The position numbers were made by a program, and so were the translations under genes. From Clostridiaceae bacterium (GTDB taxonomy: Bacteria; Bacillota; Clostridia; Lutisporales; Lutisporaceae), in NCBI GenBank assembly GCA_028697435.1, contig JAQVFD010000115.1, positions 1 to 6,970 of the forward strand: DNA of 6,970 nucleotides. Direction: 5' to 3'. Under the pieces are notes generated by a model that was not told the DNA's origin, did not search any database, and saw nothing but the letters and a program-made list of their open reading frames with translations. The number at the start of each line of letters is the position of its first letter. Within the stretch, counting starts at the first letter, position 1. This document shows positions 1-5,600 of the stretch, piece after piece.

Positions 1-1
1 C

Positions 2-565
2 AGAATCCTCTTAGAGGTTGCATTGGTCAAAATGTGCAGGGTAGAGGAAGAAAAAAGCTTAGAGGGCATACTTGTCAGGTTCTCAAAACTGGAGGAACTG
101 ATTTCGAAAGGCAGTTTTAACCTAAAGGCTGTGGAAGTGAAAAAAGAAACAGCAGTGAAAAAGGAAAAGGCAGCAGTCGAAAAAGTAAAGGAAAGCATTG
201 TCTTAAATCCGGATGGTGCGGATATAATCAATAAGTGGTCAGACTTTATTCAGGAAATAAAAGGTCGTGGGAAAATAAGACTCAGAACATATCTGGCCAT
301 GGCAAAGCTGGCTAAAGCAGAGTCAGGTATAATAGTGCTGTCTTTTGAAAAAGAAGGGGTTTATTCCAAAGAGGCCCTTGAACTGCCTGCAAACAAGGCA
401 GAGTTAGAGGAAGCCGCATCTCAGTATTTCGGGATGCCCCTTAAGGTAAAGTGTATAATTGCAGGTGAAGACATTGATAAAGAAGAGGACAATATAGTAA
501 AAGCTGCTATTGAGTTTGTAGGCATGGATAAAGTTGAAGTTGTTGAAGAAGAGGAGGAATATTAA
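2..565 (+). CDS. dnaX: DNA polymerase III subunit gamma/tau, C-terminal part (5' truncated by window edge)
   Basis: An open frame runs in from the left edge and ends at TAA 563-565, leaving 187 visible residues. The first residues (RILLEVALVKM) resemble the end of DnaX domain III, the part that oligomerises the clamp loader, which loads the beta sliding clamp at the replication fork. A Lys/Glu-rich low-complexity linker follows (about visible residues 46-68), then a folded C-terminal region with IINKWSDFI and YFGMPLKVKCI, as expected for the divergent tau-specific tail of Firmicutes. The protein ends in an acidic run (VVEEEEEY). The TTG at 23 and ATG at 32 are internal codons: no ribosome binding site precedes them and the family similarity starts earlier. 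The ATPase domain lies outside the window, so any programmed frameshift site cannot be seen. The identification rests mainly on the domain III remnant and on the ybaB-recR genes directly downstream. Confidence 0.88.
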   Translation, partial: RILLEVALVKMCRVEEEKSLEGILVRFSKLEELISKGSFNLKAVEVKKETAVKKEKAAVEKVKESIVLNPDGADIINKWSDFIQEIKGRGKIRLRTYLAMAKLAKAESGIIVLSFEKEGVYSKEALELPANKAELEEAASQYFGMPLKVKCIIAGEDIDKEEDNIVKAAIEFVGMDKVEVVEEEEEY

Positions 566-907
566 ATGGGTAAAGGTGGATTCCCGGGAATGGGAGGGAA
601 TATGAATAACATGATGAAGCAGGTACAGAAAATGCAGAAGGAAATGGCAAAGCTTCAGGAAGAAGTGGAACAGAGAACAGTTGAGGCCAGCGCCGGCGGA
701 GGAGCTGTAACTGTAGTAGCGAGTGGGAAGAAAGAAATAATATCAATAGCAATAAAACCTGAAGTAATAGATCCCGATGATGCGGAAATGCTTCAGGATC
801 TTATCACTGCTGCTGTTAATGAAGCATTAAGGCAGGCAGATGAAATGATAAGCAAAGAGATGGGAAAGATAACCGGGGGACTCAATATTCCCGGAGGTTT
901 GTTTTAA
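566..907 (+). CDS. ybaB: YbaB/EbfC family nucleoid-associated DNA-binding protein
   Basis: A 113-residue protein, close to the usual 100-115 for this family (YaaK in B. subtilis, YbaB/EbfC elsewhere). Family members are small dimeric DNA-binding proteins that associate with the nucleoid; their exact role is unsettled. It starts with a Gly/Met-rich leader (GKGGFPGMGGNMNNMM). A long charged helix follows (about 16-38, MKQVQKMQKEMAKLQEEVE), which in known structures forms the tweezer-like dimer arms. Then come the beta-strand core (VEASAGGGAVTVVASG, I-SIAIKPEVIDPDD) and the C-terminal helix (LITAAVNEALRQADEMISKEMGKITGG). ATG 566 directly follows the dnaX stop. Its Shine-Dalgarno GAGGAGG (551-557, 8 nt spacing) lies inside the last dnaX codons, so the two genes are probably translationally coupled. 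The recR start overlaps its stop. Presence between dnaX and recR is standard in many bacteria. Confidence 0.95.
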   Translation: MGKGGFPGMGGNMNNMMKQVQKMQKEMAKLQEEVEQRTVEASAGGGAVTVVASGKKEIISIAIKPEVIDPDDAEMLQDLITAAVNEALRQADEMISKEMGKITGGLNIPGGLF

Positions 908-1506
908 TGAGTTTTTATGCAACTCCTATTGCTAAGCTTATAGATGAGCTTTCAAAACTTCCGGGGATAGGCAATAAAACGGCGCAAAGATTGGCATTCT
1001 ACATACTTAACATGCCCTCCGAGGATGTAGAGAAGCTTTCCGCCTCTATAGTCGATGCAAAAAGAAACATAAGGTACTGTAAGATATGCTGTAACATTAC
1101 GGATTCCGATACCTGTAATATCTGCTCCAATACAAAGAGGGACAGTAGTATGATATGTGTAGTGGAGGACCCGAAGGATGTTGTCGCAATGGAAAAGACA
1201 AGAGAATTTAAAGGCTTGTATCATGTATTGAACGGTGCTATATCACCTATGGAAGGCATTGGACCGGAGGAGATTAGAATCAAGGAACTTCTGCAGAGGG
1301 TGGCTGACAACGAAATAAAGGAGATAATACTGGCAACCAATCCGAATATAGAAGGGGAAGCGACAGCTATGTATATTTCCAGGCTGTTGAAACCTATTGG
1401 GATCAAGGTCACCAGAATAGCCCATGGTGTACCTGTAGGAGGGGATCTTGAATATGCGGATGAAGTAACGTTGATGAAAGCTCTTGAAGGCAGAAGAGAA
1501 GTATAG
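907..1506 (+). CDS. recR: Recombination mediator protein RecR
   Basis: 199 residues, the usual RecR length. RecR works with RecO (and RecF) in the cytoplasm to load RecA onto SSB-coated single-stranded DNA at gaps during recombinational repair. Domains in order: N-terminal helix-hairpin-helix (about 9-35, LPGIGNKTAQRLAFYIL); a Cys4 zinc finger with pairs C58/C61 and C70/C73; a Toprim domain (about 82-175) starting ICVVEDPKDVVAME and containing NPNIEGEATAMY; and the highly conserved C-terminal stretch HGVPVGGDLEYADEVTL (173-189), involved in ring/tetramer formation. An additional Cys at 62 lies next to C61 and is probably not a ligand. The ATG shares its A with the ybaB stop (TAATG, 905-909), and its ribosome binding site GGAGGT (893-898, 8 nt spacing) lies within ybaB, so it is likely coupled to ybaB translation. 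No key residue appears to be missing. Confidence 0.98.
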   Translation: MSFYATPIAKLIDELSKLPGIGNKTAQRLAFYILNMPSEDVEKLSASIVDAKRNIRYCKICCNITDSDTCNICSNTKRDSSMICVVEDPKDVVAMEKTREFKGLYHVLNGAISPMEGIGPEEIRIKELLQRVADNEIKEIILATNPNIEGEATAMYISRLLKPIGIKVTRIAHGVPVGGDLEYADEVTLMKALEGRREV

Positions 1507-1526
1507 CTTGGATTAGTAATGAAAAT

Positions 1527-1590
1527 ATAACACCTCAGAATATTATTGCTAATATTTGGATAAAATAGTAATAATAACGGAGGTGTTTAT
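1527..1590 (+). promoter_or_regulatory. Long hairpin enclosing the yaaL ribosome binding site
   Basis: Seen in sequence: the gap between recR and yaaL folds into one extended stem. The outer arms AACACCTC (1529-1536) and GAGGTGTT (1580-1587) pair perfectly and can extend by two pairs past a bulged T1588. After an internal loop (1537-1540 against 1577-1579), the inner arms 1541-1551 (TATTATTGCTA) and 1566-1576 (TAGTAATAATA) pair over 11 positions with one G-U, closing a 14-nt loop. The yaaL Shine-Dalgarno GGAGGT (1579-1584) lies almost entirely in the outer stem, 8 nt before ATG 1593. No U-run follows, so a terminator is less likely. Inference: it damps or conditions yaaL translation relative to recR. 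It could also stabilise or process the mRNA. Confidence 0.6.
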
Positions 1591-1592
1591 TT

Positions 1593-1883
1593 ATGTCCAC
1601 GAAACTGGCAGACAGAGAACCTAAAAAGCAGAAGCTATTAGATGATTTCATAGGCTATATAATGAATAATATGAAAGACTCAGGAGAACCAGACGAAAGA
1701 GAAGAACTGTTAAGAACGATATTTATTGCGAAGCAGGAGATGCTGGATGCACAAAATTACTTTGACAGTGTAACTGCCACTGAGCTGGTAGACCACGCAA
1801 TATACAGGATGGAAGCTGCTAAATCACAATATGTTTATTTGTTAAAGCTTGCAAAGGATAAGCAACTGAGGGTAAATATATAG
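1593..1883 (+). CDS. yaaL: YaaL family protein (DUF2508), function unknown
   Basis: A 96-residue, soluble, mostly helical protein without signal peptide or membrane segment. The C-terminal half carries the family signature: an aromatic/acidic segment YFDSVTATELVDHAIYRMEA (57-76) followed by YVYLLKLAKDK (80-90). Members of DUF2508 sit between recR and bofA in Firmicutes, as here, which supports the call as much as the sequence does. The B. subtilis homologue is shorter (about 74 residues); the extra length here is at the Lys-rich N-terminus. The start is fixed by GGAGGT (1579-1584) 8 nt upstream of ATG 1593. That ribosome binding site lies in a strong hairpin, so expression is probably not simply proportional to the upstream genes. 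The stop codon abuts a heptamer tandem repeat. No biochemical function is known to me and none is proposed. Confidence 0.88.
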   Translation: MSTKLADREPKKQKLLDDFIGYIMNNMKDSGEPDEREELLRTIFIAKQEMLDAQNYFDSVTATELVDHAIYRMEAAKSQYVYLLKLAKDKQLRVNI

Positions 1884-1920
1884 ACGCCAGACACCAGATT
1901 CCAGACGCCAGACACCAGAA
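1882..1920. repeat. Heptanucleotide tandem repeat, NCCAGAN, five copies
   Basis: Five contiguous 7-nt units: GCCAGAC (1886-1892), ACCAGAT (1893-1899), TCCAGAC (1900-1906), GCCAGAC (1907-1913) and ACCAGAA (1914-1920). A partial unit AGAC (1882-1885) precedes them and includes the last bases of the yaaL stop codon. The core CCAGA is invariant and only the flanking bases vary. The same array can be read as a 17-nt exact repeat with a 21-nt period (1882-1898 and 1903-1919). A GC-rich patch (about 1924-1940) follows directly, in contrast to the AT-rich surroundings. Short heptamer arrays of this kind are known from cyanobacteria and some other genomes; origin and function here are unknown. The array does not form a hairpin with itself. 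Confidence 0.85.
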
Positions 1921-1938
1921 TTAGGGCGGGGCTTCGGG

Positions 1939-1983
1939 GTCACAGTATATGAAAAGTTGTACAATGCAGTAATAAAGTACAAT
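1939..1983 (+). promoter_or_regulatory. Possible bofA promoter region (weak)
   Basis: Two exact GTACAAT heptamers (1959-1965 and 1977-1983) lie 18 bp apart, each containing a -10-like TACAAT. A sigma-A reading pairs TTGTAC (1957-1962) with TACAAT (1978-1983), but the spacer is only 15 bp. A sporulation sigma-E reading would use TGTACAAT (1958-1965), resembling the CATACAAT-type -10, with GTCACAG (1939-1945) upstream, but the spacing is short. B. subtilis bofA is under sigma-E, which is why this is mentioned. Neither reading is strong, and bofA could also be served by read-through from yaaL. Confidence 0.25.
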
Positions 1984-2017
1984 AACTTTAATATAAATAA
2001 GCATAGATGAATTTGAC

Positions 2018-2024
2018 AGGGGGG
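2018..2024 (+). promoter_or_regulatory. Shine-Dalgarno that sets the bofA start at TTG 2031
   Basis: AGGGGGG (2018-2024) lies 6 nt before the in-frame TTG at 2031. The upstream in-frame ATG at 2007 has no purine-rich ribosome binding site in front of it (AATAAGCATAG), and this Shine-Dalgarno would fall inside its coding sequence. The nifJ gene in the same window uses a near-identical AGGGGG. Confidence 0.7.
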
Positions 2025-2030
2025 TTAAAA

Positions 2031-2300
2031 TTGCCGCAGATAGATGTATTTTCAATATTGGCAGTTTTTCTTGCAATAGGTGCTGTATATGTCATAGGTG
2101 TTTTGCTGGTCTTACCTATCAAAATAATTGTCAAGCTTGTAATAAACGGTATTATAGGGGCTGTTGCACTATTTGCAATTAACATTTTCAGCGGACTTAC
2201 AGGCCTATCCATAGGGATAAATCCGATTACAGCATTGATTGCAGGATTCTTGGGGATTCCGGGTATAATATTGCTTTTGTTTCTGCAATATATTATGTAA
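2031..2300 (+). CDS. bofA: Pro-sigma-K processing inhibitor BofA
   Basis: From TTG 2031 the protein has 89 residues, against 87 in B. subtilis; an ATG at 2007 would give 97 but lacks a ribosome binding site. It is a small integral membrane protein. One hydrophobic segment spans about residues 8-29, a short basic turn (PIKIIVK) follows, and a second spans about 37-55. The conserved C-terminal part reads NIFSGLTGLSIGINPITALIAGFLGIPGI, shown here as pieces NIFSG (51-55), INPITALI (63-70) and GFLGIPG (72-78). In B. subtilis, BofA with SpoIVFA holds the intramembrane protease SpoIVFB inactive in the outer forespore membrane until a forespore signal arrives. Residues reported as important there (N48, N61, T64) correspond to N51, N64 and T67 here. 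Position after recR-yaaL matches Bacillus. The gene is separated from yaaL by the heptamer array and from nifJ by 400 bp. Confidence 0.92.
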   Translation: MPQIDVFSILAVFLAIGAVYVIGVLLVLPIKIIVKLVINGIIGAVALFAINIFSGLTGLSIGINPITALIAGFLGIPGIILLLFLQYIM

Positions 2301-2302
2301 CC

Positions 2303-2354
2303 ATATGTTTCACACTGAACATTTTACATTGAATTAAAATTGTGTGAAACATAT
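2303..2354. repeat. Perfect 13-bp inverted repeat just after bofA (hairpin A)
   Basis: ATATGTTTCACAC (2303-2315) and GTGTGAAACATAT (2342-2354) are exact reverse complements around a 26-nt AT-rich loop, in which ATTTT (2321-2325) and AAAAT (2336-2340) can also pair. It begins 3 bp after the bofA stop. No T-run follows either arm, so a classical Rho-independent terminator is not supported. It may cap the bofA mRNA 3' end or be an operator-like or mobile repeat. Confidence 0.65.
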
Positions 2355-2363
2355 TCCGTATCC

Positions 2364-2447
2364 ATATGTCGTGAAAAATTCATTACTTTAACACAAAATA
2401 AGAATCTTCAACTTGTTTTGCAATGTTAAATCTTTTTCACGGCATAT
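2364..2447. repeat. Long imperfect palindrome, 84 nt (hairpin B)
   Basis: Nearly the whole 84 nt folds into one hairpin. The outer arms ATATGTCGTGAAAAA (2364-2378) and TTTTTCACGGCATAT (2433-2447) form 15 pairs with one T-G. An internal loop (2379-2386 against 2431-2432) leads to TTTAACA (2387-2393) with TGTTAAA (2424-2430), then, past a bulged CAA (2421-2423), CAAAATAAG (2394-2402) with CTTGTTTTG (2412-2420), one T-G, and a 9-nt loop. It lacks a T-tract and any open frame of note. A palindromic MITE-like unit or a structured RNA both fit. Confidence 0.65.
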
Positions 2448-2522
2448 ATAATTTCAGAAAAGTCCTCTGGGCAAATAAAAATAAATTGAGCCGCATAATT
2501 ATAAATTTGACTGAAAAATAGC

Positions 2523-2576
2523 TAACTGCCTTCACTTATTGGAAAATGTAGGTGAAAGCAGTTATTGTTATTTATT
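2523..2576 (+). terminator. Terminator-like hairpin upstream of nifJ
   Basis: TAACTGCCTTCAC (2523-2535) pairs with GTGAAAGCAGTTA (2552-2564), with a single C-A mismatch, and the stem can extend a few pairs inward (2536-2539 with 2548-2551, two of them G-U). A T-rich tail TTGTTATTTATTT (2565-2577) follows, and an A-rich GAAAAATAG precedes it, so it might work in both directions. It would end any transcript from bofA, about 220 bp downstream of its stop, and insulate nifJ. The broken T-run and the mismatch make it moderate rather than strong. Confidence 0.55.
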
Positions 2577-2582
2577 TAACGG
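2565..2582. promoter_or_regulatory. Candidate Rex (NADH-sensing) operator upstream of nifJ
   Basis: The 18 bases TTGTTATTTATTTAACGG match 11 of the 14 defined positions of the clostridial Rex motif TTGTTAANNNNTTAACAA; the mismatches are at motif positions 7, 17 and 18. The site ends 16 bp before the nifJ -35 box. Rex is the NADH/NAD+-responsive regulator of fermentation genes in Firmicutes, so a site near pyruvate:ferredoxin oxidoreductase is plausible. The bases overlap the T-rich tail of the terminator-like hairpin, so AT-rich composition alone could produce part of the match. Confidence 0.35.
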
Positions 2583-2598
2583 TATTAGTGCTTTTAAA

Positions 2599-2627
2599 TT
2601 GACAATGGAATTAATGTTTAATATACT
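2599..2627 (+). promoter_or_regulatory. Sigma-A promoter of nifJ
   Basis: TTGACA (2599-2604, perfect consensus) and TATACT (2622-2627, 5 of 6) are separated by an ideal 17 bp. Transcription should begin near 2634, giving a leader of about 66 nt. The strong boxes fit a highly expressed central metabolic gene transcribed independently of bofA. Confidence 0.8.
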
Positions 2628-2658
2628 ATAATTGGTGTTTTGTAAAAAAATACTTGCA

Positions 2659-2692
2659 AATGTTTATTTAACATTATTATTATAATAGGGGG
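2659..2692 (+). promoter_or_regulatory. nifJ leader: short inverted repeat and Shine-Dalgarno
   Basis: AATGTT (2659-2664) and AACATT (2670-2675) form a 6-bp inverted repeat with a 5-nt spacer inside the predicted untranslated leader. The octamer AATGTTTA (2659-2666) also occurs at 2613-2620 between the promoter boxes. The Shine-Dalgarno AGGGGG (2687-2692) stands 7 nt before ATG 2700 and fixes the nifJ start. Whether the inverted repeat is an operator, a small hairpin or chance in AT-rich DNA is open. Confidence 0.45.
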
Positions 2693-2699
2693 TTTTGCT

Positions 2700-5600
2700 A
2701 TGGCAAAAACAATGAAAACCATGGATGGCAATGCCGCAGCTTCGCATGTAGCTTATGCGTTTACAGAGGTTGCTGCAATTTACCCGATTACACCGTCATC
2801 TACAATGGCAGAAAATGTTGATGAGTGGTCCGCTCACGGACTTAAGAACATTTTTGGCCAACAGGTGAAGGTTGTTGAGCTACAGTCAGAAGGAGGAGCT
2901 GCAGGAGCAGTTCACGGTTCTCTCGCAGCAGGAGCATTAACCACAACTTTTACAGCATCACAGGGATTGCTACTTATGATACCAAATATGTACAAGATTG
3001 CCGGAGAATTGCTTCCGGGCGTATTCCACGTATCTGCCCGTGCATTGGCAAGTCACGCACTCTCAATATTTGGAGACCATCAGGACGTAATGGCTACAAG
3101 ACAAACAGGCTTTGCTTTACTTGCTACCGGTTCAGTACAGGAAATTATGGACTTGGGCGGTATTGCTCACTTGGCCGCAATTAAATCAAAAGTACCGTTT
3201 GTACACTTCTTTGACGGCTTCAGGACTTCCAGCGAGATTCAGAAGGTGGAAGTTATGGACTATGCGGACCTTGAAAAGCTTCTTGATAAGGAAGCATTAA
3301 ATGATTTCAGAGCCAAGGCTTTAAATCCGGAGCATCCGGTAACAAAAGGCACAGCGCAGAATCCCGATATATACTTCCAGGCAAGAGAAGCATCCAATAA
3401 GTATTATGACGCAGTTCCTGACATAGTAGCAGAATATATGGCAGAAATAAGCAAAATTACAGGCAGAGAGTACAAGCCCTTTAACTATTATGGAGCTCCG
3501 GATGCTGAAAACATTATTGTTGCAATGGGTTCTGTAACGGATGTTACTGAGGAAACTGTAGATTATTTAATGGCAAAAGGTGAAAAGGTAGGGCTTGTAA
3601 AGGTACACCTTTACAGACCTTTCTCAGAAAAATATTTCTTCGATGTAATTCCAAAGACAGTAAAGAAGATTGCTGTACTTGACAGAACAAAAGAAGTTGG
3701 ATCAATAGGAGAACCATTATATCTTGACGTTCGTTCAATGTTCTATAACAAGAAAAATGCTCCAATGATAGTTGGAGGAAGATTTGGACTTGGTTCTAAA
3801 GATACTACACCGGCACAGATTAAAGCTGTATTTGATAATTTGAAGGCAGCTGAGCCAAAAGACAGATTCACCCTGGGTATCGTAGACGATGTTACAAACC
3901 TCTCCCTTGAAGTAGGAGAACATATCAATACAGCTCCCGAAGGAACAATAAGATGCAAGTTCTGGGGTCTGGGTTCCGACGGTACAGTTGGAGCCAATAA
4001 GAGTGCAATTAAGATTATAGGTGATGAGACTGATCTTTATGCTCAGGGTTATTTTGCGTATGACTCCAAGAAGTCCGGTGGCGTAACCATTTCCCATCTC
4101 AGATTTGGCAAAAAGCCTATTAAATCCCCATACCTTATTGACAAGGCTGATTTCATAGCATGCCACAACCAGGGATATGTTCATCAGTATGATGTAATAA
4201 AGGGACTTAAAGACGGCGGTACTTTCGTATTGAACTGCAAGTGGAGTGCGGATGAGCTTGAAGGGAATCTGCCTGCAAATATGAAAAAGTATATTGCAGA
4301 CCACAAAATAAACTTCTATATTATCAACGCTACTGATATTGCAGTAAAAATAGGTCTTGGGAACAGAATCAACATGATAATGCAGTCTGCATTCTTCAAG
4401 CTGGCCAATGTTATTCCGATAGCAGATGCCGTTAAGTATCTCAAGGAGTCTCTTGCAGCAACTTATGGCAAGAAAGGCCAGAAGATTATTGAAATGAACT
4501 ACAAAGCTGTTGATGCAGGAACCGATGCCCTTGAAAAAGTTGCAGTTCCGGCAAGCTGGAGCAGTGCAAAAGAAGAAGCGGCAGCAGCAGTAGATGCACC
4601 TGATTTCATAAAGAATGTACTTATTCCTATGAACAGACAGGAAGGAGATTCACTCCCTGTAAGCACATTCGTTGAGTATGCGGACGGGCACTTACCAATG
4701 GGAACTGCTGCATACGAAAAGAGAGGAATAGCAGTATTTGTACCTGAGTGGCAGAAGGAAAAGTGCATACAGTGCAATCAGTGCTCCTTTGTATGTCCTC
4801 ATGCGGCAATAAGACCGGTACTTGCAGCTGAAAATGAATTGAAGAAAGCACCTGCAGGATTTGAGACAATACAAGCGTCAGGAAAAGGTTTTGAAGGGGT
4901 ATCTTACAGGATGCAGGTAAGCCCCTTGGATTGCACAGGCTGTGGGAATTGTGCAGATATTTGCCCGGCAAAAGAAAAAGCGCTTGTAATGAAGCCTCTT
5001 GAAAGTCAGACAGAGAAAGGCATTGATAATTGGAACTTTGCAATGACTGTACCTGTTAAAGATAATTTAATGACAAAGTCAAATATAAAAGGCAGCCAGT
5101 TTGCACAGCCGTATCTCCAATTCTCCGGCGCATGTGCAGGTTGCGGAGAAACTCCATATATCAAAGTTGTTACGCAGCTCTTTGGTGAAAGAATGATGAT
5201 AGCAAATGCAACAGGATGTTCATCAATTTGGGGTGCTTCTACACCTTCAACTCCATACTGCAAGGACGCAAATGGAAGAGGTCCGTCCTGGGGTAATTCC
5301 CTCTTTGAGGACAATGCAGAATATGGATTTGGTATGGCAGTAGCCGTTAAGCAAATAAGAGCTAAACTTGTTGATATAATGACAGAGGCTTTGGCTCTGA
5401 ATATGCCTAAGGAATATAAAGACACATACAAAGCATGGTTAGATGGCAAAGAAGATCCAGATGCAAGTAAAGCGGCAACTGAAAAAATACTCCCGCTTCT
5501 TGACAATATGAGTGCTTTAAGCGGAAGGGCAAAAGAAATAGCCATTGAAATAGCAGAGAAGAAAGACCAACTTGTAAAGAAATCCATCTGGATACTCGGC

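Noticed and set aside
23..565. A separate 180-residue gene starting at TTG 23
   Set aside because: The frame is open to the left edge, no ribosome binding site precedes 23, and the residues before it continue DnaX domain III. It is the dnaX 3' part.
1546..1574. A promoter for yaaL within the recR-yaaL hairpin (TTGCTA, 17 bp, TAATAA)
   Set aside because: The -10 box matches only 3 of 6 positions, and transcription would start on top of the Shine-Dalgarno. The bases are better explained by the stem pairing.
1882..1920. A CRISPR array reading of the CCAGA repeats
   Set aside because: Units are 7 nt and contiguous, with no spacers and no cas genes nearby.
2423..2521. A 32-codon open frame between bofA and nifJ
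   Set aside because: No Shine-Dalgarno precedes the ATG and the first part lies in the arm of hairpin B. The composition is that of AT-rich non-coding DNA.
2573..2590. A copy of the tetR operator palindrome upstream of nifJ (TTAACGG...TTAGT)
   Set aside because: Only one half-site (TTAGT) is present and the inverted partner is missing, so no link between the TetR protein and nifJ is supported.
3735..4304. Long minus-strand open frames opposite nifJ (also at 5006-5587)
   Set aside because: They lie wholly inside a clearly conserved plus-strand gene, have no ribosome binding sites and encode nothing recognisable; they are shadows of nifJ codon use.
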